A DNA stretch of 64,000 nt from Adineta steineri (Eukaryota > Rotifera > Eurotatoria > Adinetida > Adinetidae). Within the stretch, counting starts at the first letter, position 1, and the number at the start of each line of letters is the position of its first letter. Below the pieces are notes generated by a model, which was not told the DNA's origin, made no database searches, and was given only the letters and a program-made list of their open reading frames with translations. The DNA is taken from the NCBI GenBank assembly GCA_905250115.1, contig CAJNOI010000113.1, positions 258,424 to 322,423 of the forward strand. The letters are read 5' to 3'. The position numbers were made by a program, and so were the translations under genes. Positions 45,969-59,544 of this stretch are shown here, one piece after another.

Positions 45969-46990
45969 CATGATAGAAATAAAAACTTTGCGAATGAGTG
46001 TATGTTTACCAACATCGAATATGTACTTTCATATATTTGTAAAAAATAAAAATTCTATACTTTGGAATAATATATATTTAACGGAGAAAAGTAAATAATT
46101 CATATAGAATTATGAAAAGATAATATCAACTTATATGTTATCTGTTTTTCAGAGAAATGTATAATGTGAACTAAAAGGAACTGTTTGCGATTAAACATTT
46201 AATCATTCATGTATTAAATGTCTATAAATAGTTCTGACAAGGTGTTAATAGAATATAATTATTACACTTGAATTCTTTGCTGCAAAAAAATGATTCATAG
46301 GTTCATTAACCTTGCAGTGATAGGAAAGAAAAGTCGAATTAAAAAGTCTCTACTGAATTATGTATGATTACGAGAGAAAAAAAACAATTCGAATAGAATC
46401 TGTGTCAATGAAAAGATTCTGTTCATTACTTATTGAATTTAACATGTAATGACAATCGCGTTTTATAAAATATTAAGATCATCTATTTCACTATATTCTC
46501 ATGTTTAGTAAGCACATGATTGTTCATTATACACGTACCTAATGACGTGTATGTGTGTGGCATGCAACAGAATTACGTCATAGATGATCTTGACACGTAT
46601 TTTAGATTTTTTTCAAGGTTATTTATCCCGCTTTTTTTCTTCTAAAGACTTAGTTTGATGATATAATATTTAATTACTTCTATGAAACATCATCCATTAT
46701 AGGATTCTATAACAATGTCAATCAATTTGTAAAACAATCAAACAAAAAACTCTCGTACACTATTTTATTTGATTCTTACAAACATATTAATCCATGTTGT
46801 TTGTCGAATGTATTCCTGTATCTATAGACATCTATTGTCATACACTATATTTATATCTTTTGACTGATCAATCAAATCATCTGATTATTTCTTTAGCATT
46901 TGAAATAAATATAACAGCATATGACTGAATATATATATACCTATTCAGACCTAGTTTCCCATATTATTTATCGTTTAACACTGTATCATA
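45969..46990. other. Intergenic between LRR membrane protein and LRRC57
   Basis: AT-rich, no supported gene. A TATATATATA stretch at about 46,930-46,940, roughly 55 bp before the LRRC57 ATG, may serve as its core promoter. Confidence 0.4.
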
Positions 46991-47921
46991 ATGGGAAATA
47001 ATAATAGTGCTACTGGTAATAGTCCATTGAAAAAACATATTGAAACAGCAACAAAAACAGGTGTACTTCAATATGATAATAAGAAACTAAAGGAAGTATG
47101 TAGAAATCAATTGAATGATACATCTCTTAATTTCACTGATTTATTAGATAAATCCTGGTCTCTGTCTACCAGGTTTGCGTAGTTTATCATTGAATGATAA
47201 TGAACTTCAAACAATTCCTACGGAAATTAGTTTAATGGTTAATTTAAAAAATTTAAGTCTTCGAAATAATCAAATCGGTAGGAATCTTTCTTATTTATTA
47301 AAAATAAATTTCCCAATATTTAGTTCAATTACCTGATTGTTTTGGTCAATTGAAAAAGCTTGAAAATATTCAATTAGGTCAAAATCAACTTTATACATTA
47401 CCATCATCATTTGCAAATTTAAGTAGTTTAAAACATATAACTTTATCAAATAATCGTTTTACAATTATTCCTGAATCAATACTTAAATTACAAAATTTAC
47501 AATTACTTGATTTATCATCGAATCAAATAACACAAATTCCAGATCAAATTCAAACACTTCAAGTTGATGAATTAAATCTTAATGATAATCGAGTAAGATA
47601 TTTTTCTATTTTTTAATATTTATCTATTTATTATTTTTTAGGTAAATAAAATTTCGGATCATATTCGTTTATGTCCTCGTTTGAAAACATTACGTCTTGA
47701 TCGAAATAATCTTAATCTAGATATTATTCCAGCTAGTTTATTACTTGATTCAAATTTATCATTACTTTCATATGATGGAAATCGATTTGATGAAAAAGCT
47801 TTTCAAGGCAAAGAAGGATACGAACAAGTAATTATATACATTTGATAAAAATCAAGTATATATCGATTCTCTATTTTAGTACATGCAACGGTTTACAGCT
47901 AGTCGACGAAAACTTGAATAG
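46991..47921 (+). CDS. LRRC57: Leucine-rich repeat protein 57 orthologue, 243 aa
   Basis: Exons 46991-47095, 47148-47277, 47324-47592, 47642-47827, 47880-47921. The first intron is taken as GTATGT...TTATTAG (52 bp) because that keeps phase and matches local intron size; an alternative donor four bases downstream, with a later acceptor, would also keep frame. MGNNNSATGNSPLKKHIETATKTGV matches the family N-terminus; Met-Gly-Asn is an N-myristoylation context, so membrane association is likely. Seven or so short LRRs follow (SLSLNDNELQTIP, NIQLGQNQLYTLP, HITLSNNRFTIIP, LLDLSSNQITQIP, DELNLNDNRVNKI, TLRLDRNNL). The end GYEQYMQRFTASRRKLE is the diagnostic family C-terminus. Length matches vertebrate LRRC57 (239 aa). 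Cellular function is poorly known. Confidence 0.93.
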
Positions 47922-48955
47922 ATACTACTTTTTGAAGATTTCTTTTTATTGTATACATAAGATTTTTTATTGTCATTTAATATTATATCAGATTAACCAA
48001 AAGGAAAATTGTATTTATTCGTATATTTTAACACAAGTTTAAGATTGATCTGCGAAAATTAATTATTAATAAAAATAATATTTAAAATGGATTTTTATAA
48101 AGCTACAAGAATATCTTAAAAGATTTGAAGCATTGTAATAAATAACAAGGCATCATGCAAACCTGTGATATACTCTTATAATTCTAGAAAACTTGATGGC
48201 ATTGTCGAAGGATTTTATAGACTCATAGTATTTGAGCATGTCGAGAACAACTTAAACGTAGTTTAGACTATCTTGTTAAATGGTACTTTTCCTAATCAAA
48301 ATTTATACAACTGAGTTTTTGCTCATAGAATACAAGGGAACTTAACATGTATATAATATATTTAGTAGTTTTAGCGTTCATCAATATATTGTCAGTAAAA
48401 ATATTTATTGCTATAATAATTATTTTGATCATTATTTGTATAAGTTAAAATAAACTTACACACCGAAAAGGTATTCAATATTGATACAAATAAAAGTACT
48501 TTATATACCGCGAGAATCGTTAATTTGTTGAAGAAAATAATGAGAAATACATGAATAAGTAATTCATGGAAAGATTTTACTGTATTTTAAGTTAGAGAAA
48601 TATTTCTGGATTCACTGTAATTAGTAAAGAAACAGGACTAAAGTTGAAAACGATCTAGTTACGAGTTTAGAATAACTATTCTATAAATAATAGTGAACAA
48701 TAATATGAACTACTAAATAATTCTATAAAAGATGAAAGATTTGTTTTATAAAAAGTTACTTGTCTCATAATTTGCTGCAGAAGAGTTAACAAATTAGATT
48801 AATGAATTTTAGTAACACTGTTTATTTTTAATTCATTTCTGAGAGCGTGATGTTGTTGATCAATGTTTTATATCATCACTTAGTATCCTTAGAAATCCGT
48901 ACAATTCGCAATTTTAAAAATCAATAGTTTCATACCAATCATAATCCATATACAC
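47922..48955. other. AT-rich spacer
   Basis: No supported gene, RNA or repeat. Confidence 0.4.
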
Positions 48956-48959
48956 AATA

Positions 48960-49140
48960 TAAAAGTCTGTATCGTGACTTGAACATGTCGTTGTAAACAA
49001 GGTAAAAAAACTATTTCATTGTTGTTTTTCTCAAACATTAACAAATAATAGTCAAAGCGGCACATTGCCATTCATACTATAATCAAATAATTGACACTAA
49101 TCCTACTATGATCGAATCTGTTATTATAAAAGATCTGATA
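48960..49140 (+). pseudogene. Decayed copy of the LRR membrane protein's cytoplasmic tail
   Basis: AAACAAGGTAAAAAAACTAT..TTGTTGTTTTTCTCAAACA.. and ATAATCAAATAATTGACACT..AATCC..CGAATCTGTTATTA align with 45,610-45,755 of the intact gene (AAACAAGGTAAAAAATTATT, TTGTTGTCATTTTCTTCAAACA, CGAATCTGTTGTTA). Reading frames are interrupted by stops and the Arg-rich segment is shortened. It is a relic of a tandem or retro-duplicated copy with the 5' part lost. Confidence 0.65.
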
Positions 49141-50420
49141 TGAAATCTCGAAATGGAAAAATTCTGAAAGAAAAATATAAAGCTCTTTCTATTGTACTAA
49201 TGATATCCTTCTAATCTATCAATACAAATGTCCTTATTTTTTGACTTTCGATATTATCTATCGATCTAGTTATACGTATTAATACTGTCGGATGACTTTC
49301 CTTATAATTCATTGATAGTGAAAATACAGGTCGCGACAACAAGTAGTTAAAGAAAGTCATTACGATCAAAATCAAATAATTCAAGAATATCAATTGGTAT
49401 TTCGAAAGATTTTAATATTTAATTATGTACAGATGATCATAAAAATATTTTAGTAGATTAAATAAATAATCCTTTTTATATTGTGTCATTGTTGAAATTC
49501 ATAATCTATTGCAGTTCCTTATTTTTTTTTTCCATACGAGCATTTTATTCTTGTGTTCGGTTGGCTATATGAATATTCACCGAAAGAATCTAATGAACAG
49601 CTGCGTATTATTGCCTACAATTATTTCTTCTCTAAATGTATGTTTACGGAAAAGAAAATAGGAAAAGAAAAAGAAATAGAAATAGTCGATCTTATTCTTT
49701 ATTTTTCAGTAAATCGACTTGCTTGCATATTTTTTCTTCTTTTCCTTTAGTTCTTAAATTATAAGAACAATCTTGTGTATTTTTACGATGAATATTGCAT
49801 GTAAACGTTGATAGATAATTAAGAGGAGTTAACAATGTTTCATTTTCTATCCTAGTTGTTTCCCAGTAGGGATTCAAACAAATGTTTTTTTACAACAGTT
49901 ATACGTATTGTCAATGAGTTTAAAGGAATATGTCTGTTACTTATCATCATTCTATTTTTAAGGATGAAAATAGAATAATAATAATGAAACGACAGATAAA
50001 TTCAGGAACTTGACATAAATAAAAATATAATCTATTTATATATTAATTCAATGCCCTTATTCGAGTTATTCCAGCAAGCCATTAATTTGTATTATTTATA
50101 TTTTTGCCTTCTACACTAAACATATGGTTTATTGAATGAGTATATATATTTTTTTGTGTATCTTAAATGCTTTAACAAATGATAGTAAGAAGAAAATGAG
50201 AGAGAGAGAAAAAAAATGACTTTATCCTTTGCTAACATCTTTTCGGAATATGCTTATCAATTCATAATTATTAAGCGAAAGAAAAAAAAATTTTCTCCTC
50301 CTCTTCGCTATATTTTTCTTCTTTTTTTTTTCCGAACGACGAAAGGCCAGCATGATTGACATCACAATAATAATAGTTACAAACATTAACATATTCTTCT
50401 ATTATTAAATTTTACTGGAT
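49141..50420. other. AT-rich spacer upstream of the IA-2-like gene
   Basis: No supported gene. A pyrimidine-rich run at about 50,290-50,335 precedes the promoter region. Confidence 0.4.
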
Positions 50421-53400
50421 ATGGTCAGTTCATCCTTTTCTTTTTTCTTCTCTTCATCCTCAACTTATCATCGTTTGATTACTATTATATGTATTTTACT
50501 TTTAAATCCATTACCATTTATTTACGGTGTGCCAACAGAAAAAATTGATAATAATGCTAAATTACGACGTCAAAAACGACATGTCAACTTCAATAATGAT
50601 GATATATTGTTTAATAAAGAGAATTTTATGCCTAAACAAGAAATTATTTTTGAAGGACTATTAGGTTTGACATTTTCTTTTTAATATCGAATAAAGATAA
50701 AATTTATCTTATAATAATAGGTTGCAAATATGATTCAAACGTATGCAATCAATATGAAACTTGTTTAGATGGTAAGCTTAATATTACGTATTATGAAAAT
50801 TTTTTTAAGAATCAAATTGTTAAGTGGCATATATTAATTTGATAATAATCATGAAAATATTCCTGTAAATAAACTTCGAGATATTTCTACAAAACTATCA
50901 CAATCTTTAATCTGTGTCATTTTACTTAAATGAAGAACATCTTTTATGCTTAATTTACCATGTAAAAACTAGCAAACTTATTAAATAACTAATCAACTAT
51001 CATATTAATTTAAAATCTATTGAAAAAGTTTTTTTTAGTATCAAAAGAGTAATTATTTTCTATAAGAATTTCTTTGAAAGAGAGCAATTGTATATATTAT
51101 TCAGAGATATAGTGATATAGAGAAAAAAAAGTACGAAGTGAATACATTCTCATTTAAACAGAATTTTCATTGTTTCTTTTTAAAAGATATACTAAGTGTA
51201 TAATCTTTAAATTGATTTCCGTTTTTTTTCTCTATTATATTGCAAATATTTTAAAAGCTTATGTTGCATTCTTATTTATTTAAGTGAAACGCGACGTCTG
51301 AGTGTTTTCCCGTAACATTGAATATATTTAGAACTATGACGAGAATATTTACTTATATATAAACAATTTATTTAAAAATGTTAAATTATTCTATCGCATT
51401 CACGTTTCTTTAAGGTTTGTCTACATATTACATTATTTAGTAAATTAAAAAGCGTTGTTTTTCATTTGCATAAATTTGATTAATTTCTTTCGAATATAGA
51501 TGCACTTTTTGGCCAATGTTGGAATGGTGAAAGATCAGTGGAAAATAGTCTTGATGGGCTTACGAAAAATAAATTATCGATATTGGAAAATACAGTAGAA
51601 TTTTTAAATCGTTATCATCTTGATTGGAAAGATTTTATGACACAATGTATTCTATCACATATATTATTTGCTCAACAAAATCATAATAGTTTACAATTAT
51701 TTTATCAAGATTGTTTAAATAAAAATGAATTTTTAAATAATATTGCAGAAAAACAAGAAGATGTCGATATTAATCATCGTCAAATTGATGACGATTATAG
51801 TAATACAAAAATAATAAAATTTTTATCTTTATTTTTATTTATATCTATTTCTAGTGGTAGATTCGCAGGAATTATATCCATGGCCAATAAAATCAAAAAG
51901 TTTATTTTTTGATCTTGATAGATCACCTGATACATTGTTACCAATGAGTACGAAAGAACAATCTGAATTATCATCATTTATCGAAGCAACATCCCATCAA
52001 AAGATTCCTATTGATAATGACGATTTTGTATCTATAGAAAGACCAACAAAAATCATTGCAAAAGAATCGAGCATGAGTAATGAATTTTATTTAAAATATA
52101 TATATTTTTATTTGTTAGTTTTATTTTTTTTTGAAGAAGAACCAAATAAAATGTCTATGCAAATGAACGAAGGTTATCCAAGTTTAGTCGAAACATTACA
52201 AATTAATAATAATAAACAAATAATACCAAAATTAAGTCAAGAAACAATGAGTATGAATATTTAGTTTTTCATTTAAAATTTCTATATTCTTCTCACCATT
52301 AAAGTGAACAAAAATCTGGCAAATAACAATATGTTATTCAAGGGTACTGGTGTTCATCGTTATTTGACAGCTGAAACAACTAGCGGCTATATTGTAATCA
52401 ATCGAGAGTATAATTATACATATACCATATCTATAGTTGTCTAATCTCTTATATATTCGTCTAGCTTTAAGGATCAAATAGAAGGAGCTCGATTATTGGC
52501 ACTTATTGCACAAATGAATTATTGGCCAGCAACAATATTTACTGGATTGAAGTATGAAAATAAATAATTTTTATTTCTTTATAATCCTTTATTTTTTAAT
52601 GAAGTGCGTATAAAAATACATTTACATTTCATGTTTTGAATAATGCTTATCGAGTTAATGCAAGCAATGTTGTTAATGCCATTCGTAAGTTATGTCAAAA
52701 CTGTCAAATTAATGAGAAATTTATTTATAATATAAATTTATGTTTAAAATCGAAAACTTTAGCTACTGGTAAAAGTGTACTTATAAAAAAATATTTCGTG
52801 TATTGCTCCAAAGGAATTTGAAAACAGTTTGAGTTGATGCGATTATGGCTTTAATAGAGAAACCAAACAAGATTAATTTAATCTGAAGTTTTTCTCATAT
52901 ATGAATTTCGTCATTACAAGTCGAAGTCCTATATGATAAACTATAAAGTGACCGCCATTTTTAAGAAAATTCCTCTTAGATCAAATTCTGTTAATGTAAA
53001 TCAATCGAGGGTCTTACCTCTATTTCTATGAGTTTAATTAAATTCTATCAAAAATTATTTCCTTAACAGTTCATCTTCATCCTTTTTAATGTTATTAAGT
53101 CTAATCTGACAAAGAAATTCTTAATTGTCATAATAGTAATCGTCTGTAAAAATTAAAAATATGTTTCTATCTTCAATAATGATAGTATACTGACTTTGTC
53201 TGTTGACATTGTCTCAATAGCTTTTCTTTAAAATGGATATGACATTTGTTATTGAAAAACAAAGTTTTCTTTTTTTGTCCTTAAACATGTCAAATTAATA
53301 ATATTTAAAAATATGCACAATTAAACTTGGAAAATCGTTTACTTTGAACATTTTATATAATTGGTTTCTTTGTCAAACTATTTTGGCGAGAAATTTTGTA

Positions 53401-56400
53401 TCTTTAAACATTGTTTTTAATCAGTCTACTGTTGTCATTTCCTTTCATTGATCCATTCATTTCCTTTTCTGACATCGTTCTATCTATTTTATTATTAATT
53501 ATTTCAAAAAATTATCCGCTCAATTTCACTTTTTTTTATATGGCTTTTGTCTTTGTCTTCTTTTTTTTGACGGACAGATAGCACATCCTCTTTTTTTGTC
53601 TTCCGTCCGTTTCTTTGACAAATTGCATACTTATATTGGTTCTCAAGAGGCAGTTGTAAACTATAATATGACAATAAGCAGAATAATCATATGTTTCATA
53701 TTTTGATAATTTACGAAAATCTAATATTTATCTTTATTTTACAGAATATAATCAACATATTATTGAAAATCAATTAGGTATTCATATAATCAATTCCGGT
53801 ATTGGTAATATAAATCAAGTAAGATATAACATATAGAAATGAAAGACAGAAGAAATATTATCTTACTATTGTGTAGTGTCTTACTAGTGACTAGTGATTG
53901 CAATTAGAAGATGCCTTGAGGGTTAAACGTCGATACTTGACTCTTTTTTTTTTTCTTGTCGAGTGAAATACATCATGCATGTTGAATACACTATCAGAAA
54001 GAATACAATGACAGTATGAACCTCTCAGACACACACACAGCAAGATGATCTATAAATGATGAATGATGTTAAACAATACTATATAACAGTGAGCAGTAAG
54101 AAACGAAGAAGAAGAAGACGAAGAAAAAAAAGCTTTTCAGTATCTTATTCTACTTTACTATTGTTTAAAGATGCGAGGAAGAACAAAAAATATATATATA
54201 TGAAAGAATCGCTTCTCTTTTTTTTCTCTCTCCTTCTCTTTATGAATAGAATAGAAAAGATAGAGATGTATCTCTTTTTTTTTATTATTATGCATAGAGT
54301 AGATTAATTACAAGCAGACTATGTTAAACATTATATTTCCTGTTTGCATCTAACTATTCGAGTAAGTTTAATAGAATATTTTATTTAGAAAACAATTATG
54401 TATATATTAAGCATATGGATAGAATAAAAAAACGGATTATAACAATATTATTGATTACATTGTTATTCGTTTCAGATATACAAGTGCTATTATAGTCGTG
54501 TTTTATTCTATAAAAATTAACAAATAGATGAATGAATAGTAACAAAATTCTATTGAATATTTTCTTCCCATCTCTCTCTCTCTCTCTCTTTATATGCATA
54601 TATTTGTCGGTGTGACTTTTCCATAGCTAGTTATACGAGTGAGCACGCTAACAAAGATTGAGCGTCTATTAGATTCACACGCAAATGCATGCATAATTGA
54701 TAATTCATTGCAACTAGTATATTGTCGGACTATGCTTCTTTTCTCGCTCTCTATCAGTAGACAACTTATTAACACAATTGTAGAAAACGAAAGAAATAAT
54801 TCTTTCAAGTTTTTTCCTCATTGACGTTTCTATTACTATATGACACCTTTTGTGTTAAGATTGTAAGTAAAAAGAAAAATAAAATATTCAAAATGATAAG
54901 ATTTCTCCAATGAAATAAAAGACAGAATATTAATATTAATAAAGAAAGAAAAAGAAGAAGACGAAGAAGAAGAAGAAGAAAAGAGTTTTTTCCTCGTTTT
55001 CTTTTTTGTTTAAAGAGTGCTCAATTATCAGTTGAACGACAAAATGGTTCACGTTTACCAATTCTTATATTGGCTACCTGTATTTTGGCTATTTTTATTA
55101 TATGTTCATTTACATTATTCTATTTTATTAAACGAAACAGTCATATTCGAGATAAATTTGTTGAAATAACTCGAATTAAAGGTTTATCAACAAATGATTA
55201 TCAAGTAAGAGAATATTAATTAAAAGGAATTAGAATAGGAAGAAAAAAGAAAAAATATCTTTTGAAAAGGATTTATGTCGACGACGAATGCAAACACAAT
55301 CAAAAGATCAGAAATCATCAGAAACTCATCAAGTAGCATCAAGCAATAGTCGTATCAAACATAATAGTGAACGTTCATCATCACAAAGTTCTACATCATC
55401 ATGGAGCGAAGAACCTGTAACTCCGATAAATATGGATATTATGACTGGACATTTAATTTTGGTTTGTAAATTATCTTAAAGTTGATATTTATGTATGTAT
55501 AAATTGATTTTTTAGTCTTATATGGAAGATCATCTACGTGATCGACATCGTCTAGAAGCTGAATGGCAATCACTATGTACTGATGAAGCAAATGAAGAAC
55601 AAGCATCATGCTCTGTTGCACTTTCTGAAACGAATTATAAAAAGAATCGTTATATTGATCGTATACCATGTAAGTTAAATTGTGATCTCTTGATTAAATT
55701 AATGATAGACACACATCAGCTAGTATTTAGTTCTCTCTCCCTCTCCCTCCCTTTCTCTCTCTCTATATATATATATGCACTTTATTCATGCCGCTCCCAT
55801 TGAGTCATATATACTAAACATAACTATTCAAAAGCTTCTCTTTCTTATTTATTTATAAACATATGCATTGGCATTCTATTCAAAAGAATAGAAGAAGAAG
55901 AAGAGAAGAAAGGTAAACGTTAGTTCCGTTCGTCTTTTCTTTTCTTCTTACTGTTAATTAGAGCTGATAGTCGAAATTTGAGTAGTATAACTCCTCGTTT
56001 CCTTTTTTTTTCATGCATTTATAAGAAGAAATGTCTTGTGCGCGCATGTACTCATATATTATCTTAGGATTTAAATAGAGATATCTTCATTAAAAAAGAC
56101 TATTTCTCATTTTCTTTTCTTTTTTTTCTCATTTAAAGATGATCATACTCGTGTTCGACTTGAAAATAATGATGCCGACGATGATGATTATATAAATGCA
56201 AGTACAATTGTAAGTTTAATAACAATTGTATTATTATCATTTAATAAGTAAATGAATGTATACATATAGGTTGATTCTGATCCAAAATGCAAATATATAG
56301 CTACACAAGGTCCCATACCAAATACAACAAATGCATTTTGGCAAATGGTTTGGGAACAAGGATCATGTGTTATCGTAGCATTGGCTAGACCAAGTAGAAT

Positions 56401-57597
56401 GAAATTTTTTTTTCTTCTCCATTGATAAATTTCTATTCTAGTTGAAAATGGTATTACAATGTGTCATCATTATTGGCCAGTTGAAGGTTCTGCACGATTC
56501 AATGATTATGAAGTAAGGAGAAAAAAAAAGAAATCTTTGTTTTTTAGCAAAAACTTTTGTGATATATTTTTAAAGGTAAATCTTGTTTCGGAACATATTT
56601 GGTCGGATGATTATGTAGTTCGAAGTTTTTATTTAAAAAATCTTCAAACAATGGAAACACGTACTGTAACACAATTTCATTATTTAACATGGGATGAATT
56701 GTGCAATCCACCATCAGCTAAATCTTTACTTGATTTTCGACGGTATGTTTTATAGACAAAAGAAAAAGAAGTGGAAAATAATTATGCTATTCTTACTCAT
56801 TTGTTTGAAATTAATGAGAGACACAAAACTAAAATAATTTATTGTCTAAGATACGATTACAGATGAGTATATATATGCACGTGACTAAGTTGGATTTGTA
56901 TTTCTTTGGAAGAAGAAGAAGAAGAAAAAGGAATCGCAAAGTACACTTTTCTTAATGATTATGACAAAAAAGACGATTATTAATTTGACGTCTTCCCTTC
57001 AACTAATGGACATTTACATGCAATGAAAGAAAAACTGCACTTCTCTTCAGGCAGCTTTTGAAAATTATGCAATTTGGAAACCAATAATTGCATAGTCACA
57101 AAAGCGACCTGATGAAAAGTACCTATTGACATAATTTCATTTTAATTGCAAGAAAAACGAAACTTTTTCCCCGTTTTTTTTCTCTGTCGTTAACTAATAT
57201 TCTTTTATATTTATAGTAAAGTAAACAGATGTTTTCGTGGTCAATCATCGCCAATTATTGTTCATTGCAAGTATGTATTTACAACTAAATTATTGTATTT
57301 ATTTATTTGTTTTTATTTACAAGTGATGGTGTTGGACGTACTGGTACATATATCTTACTTGATATAGTCTTGAATCGTATTTATAAAGGAGCACGAGAAA
57401 TAAATATAGCTGCTACACTTGAACATATTCGTGATCAACGACCTCAAATGGTTAAAACAAAAGTAAGATGAGATATAAATACATCAGTAAAAACATATAT
57501 AGATTTTTATTTGTGTTTCATTTAGGATCAACTTCAATTTGTATTTGTTGCTGTGGCTGAAGAAGTAACTTATTTAATAAAAGCAATACCACACTAA
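50421..57597 (+). CDS. PTPRN: IA-2/phogrin-type receptor pseudophosphatase (PTPRN family), 835 aa, 19 exons
   Basis: Dense-core-vesicle membrane protein of neuroendocrine cells. Exons: 50421-50664, 50721-50771, 51500-51799, 51855-52076, 52137-52250, 52305-52407, 52465-52551, 52605-52684, 53745-53818, 55016-55204, 55270-55461, 55516-55669, 56139-56209, 56270-56393, 56442-56512, 56576-56742, 57217-57270, 57324-57462, 57526-57597; every phase joins. There is a signal peptide, then a furin-like RRQKR at about residue 51. The RESP18-like Cys region is [24 protein letters not shown], and the mature ectodomain includes [20 protein letters not shown] and [14 protein letters not shown] is at about 439-463, followed by the juxtamembrane DLCRRRMQ. 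The PTP domain starts [20 protein letters not shown] and ends at [13 protein letters not shown]. The signature is HCNDGVGRTG (Cys765, Asp767), with Asp where active PTPs have Ala, as in vertebrate IA-2. The WPD loop is lost ([10 protein letters not shown]). It should be catalytically inactive. Confidence 0.95.
53819..55015. other. Large intron of the IA-2-like gene with microsatellites
   Basis: A 1.2-kb intron, by far longer than typical here. It contains a GAAGAAGAAGACGAAG run (about 54,100), CT repeats (54,570-54,590) and another GAAGAA run before the transmembrane exon. No nested gene. Confidence 0.6.
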
Positions 57598-59536
57598 GGA
57601 AAAAAGAAAAGTTTATGACATGTCAACAATAGTTTCCTAACTTTTCCGTTTTTTGTTGCCAGAGAAAAAAAAATTTAACTGATGATAAATAAATGCATTA
57701 AAGGGATAAATCTATATGAAGAAATAATGTATAAAAAAATCCGGTTATAAAAAAAAAGTATCATTTATATGTCTTAATTGAATTTCAAGTGCACATTCTT
57801 CTTTTCTATCCACTTATAACTTTCAATACTTAAAAAGTTATTTCAATTTATAGATGTAAGAAAAAGACCTTCTTTTGTATGGTAGACTTCTAGTGCAATT
57901 CGAATTAACATTGATGATTCTGTTGTTTCTCTTGAAAATGCTCATATCTTATGTATTGATTTTGCTCTGTTTGTATTACTAAAACAAATTTTCAATTATA
58001 ACAATATTTATTCTCAAAATAGAACGGCAAACAAGGTTTTTTTTCTCATTTCTTGGTAATTTTTATATTGGAGACAAAGGATCAATATTTATTAGTATAA
58101 ACGTTTTGATTCATCTTTGAATTTACAATTTCGAATCAGTAAGCAACTGATGTTTTCGAACTGCTTTAGCTTTATAGTGTACCAATATCTATTTGATTAC
58201 AAGCCATATGAAATCCTACAAATATCCGGCATTAATAGATTCTATTAAGCAGTCGGTCTATTGTGAAGTCAAATAAGCCCAATCTGGAAGTTTTCCTGAC
58301 CAAATAAAGATGAATATGTACAGAAAAACTATTTCCTTTAAAATGCATTCAATAGCTTTTGAAGATGTGGTTGATACATACATTGTAAGCATGTGAATTG
58401 CTATTGTTCTTCTTTTTACTCATAGCTACATCCACTTATTCGGAATTGTCGATTTAATTAATTAAAATAAATCCGACGCAATAATCAGATATTTGATGTA
58501 TGTAGTACTTCTATGATATGTAATATTTCTAAATTATGTAACAATAATAATTATTTTTTTTAAGTGTTCCTGCAAAAGTTACACTCATTATGCATCATAA
58601 CTCAGATTTACGTTTTTTTTGAACTAGAACTTCAGTGTAGGTATAGCACTATTTTTTGAAATTCATAGTTAGATTCATTTTTACTGATATAGTAAATATT
58701 CAATTATTGAAAAAAATCTATCCCAAGACATAAGAATTATATCTGTTAGGATAACATCGAAAACCAACGGAATATGAAAGCGGTATTTTAAAGTGGATAT
58801 CTTAGGATTTTTTCACTGATACATGCTCAACTTCTTGCTTTTTTCCATCGGAAATGATTGGAAATCAAGGGAAAAACTCGCAGACATCCGATCCGGAATA
58901 CTGTTTCTATGTTTCGTTGATTTCCAGCGTTTCTCTACAGATTCCGGTGCCGTTCCCACAAGTTTCCGGCTGATTCCGGTGAAAATCCACTTGTTTCCGC
59001 CTTTCGGAACTATCAATATGAAAATATATTTTCGATGAATGAGCCGTAATTCACTAATAAACTAGTTGTATTGTTATTTTTATTTTGTTTGCTATTGATT
59101 GGGATAAAAATAAATTGTTTTGATATTCCGTTATATATTGTAGAATCGTTCGTCATTGATTGTATAAATTTGGTATGAAACTACTACATGTTTTGTTATA
59201 AACAGATATCATATTATCTCACAGGTAACTCTCAAATTGAGATTTCGATATAATCAAATAACTGTGAAGAGTGTTTATACCGAGACAATAATTTATATTG
59301 ATAGATAGGACAAATAATAGTAATTTCAATAAAAGTAGCGATAAGTCAGAACAATGATGTCGCCACATTCGATACTTGTGTTTTCTTCGAATAGTCTAAA
59401 AAAATTATCAATTTAATACGTATTAAATATTTAATAGTTAATCTACTTTATATACTAAACAAAAAGTTTTTAATCTATCATATTTATTTTTCATTGCATA
59501 TTTTTTTCAGCAAATCAGAACACATACACATTTTCA
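57598..59536. other. Intergenic between IA-2-like and CREB genes
   Basis: AT-rich without a supported gene. It includes a GC-richer relic at about 58,830-59,010. Confidence 0.4.
58830..59010. mobile_element. GC-richer relic with repeated GATTCCGG/GGAAATC words
   Basis: Contains CATCGGAAATGATTGGAAAT, GTTGATTTCCAGCG, AGATTCCGGTGCCG, GTTTCCGGCTGATTCCGGTG and TTGTTTCCGCC within 180 bp. The composition is unlike the neighbours and reminiscent of the subterminal arrays of the transposon at 3.6-9.2 kb, but the units are different. Probably degraded transposon end sequence; both overlapping reading frames appear to be by-products. Confidence 0.35.
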
Positions 59537-59544
59537 TGACGTCA
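59537..59544. promoter_or_regulatory. Full CRE (TGACGTCA) upstream of the CREB gene
   Basis: Perfect cAMP-response element palindrome about 230 bp before the proposed CREB ATG. CREB-family bZIP dimers bind exactly this site; vertebrate CREB and CREM promoters contain such sites, so autoregulation is plausible. Confidence 0.5.

Noticed and set aside
47096-47172. Reading through exon 1 of LRRC57 to a stop at 47182 (63-aa protein)
   Set aside because: The family C-terminus and all LRRs lie downstream in phase after a normal 52-bp intron, so the short frame is an intron read-through.
47091-47180. Loss of one LRR in LRRC57
   Set aside because: The spliced total of 243 aa equals the family length; the apparent deficit vanished with the correct intron choice.
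54096-54190. Arg/Lys-rich frame in the large IA-2 intron as an extra exon
   Set aside because: It is a GAAGAA microsatellite; exons 9 and 10 already join in phase without it.
58813-59038. Two opposite frames of 67 and 71 codons
   Set aside because: They arise from a repeat-rich GC-richer relic; neither resembles a protein.
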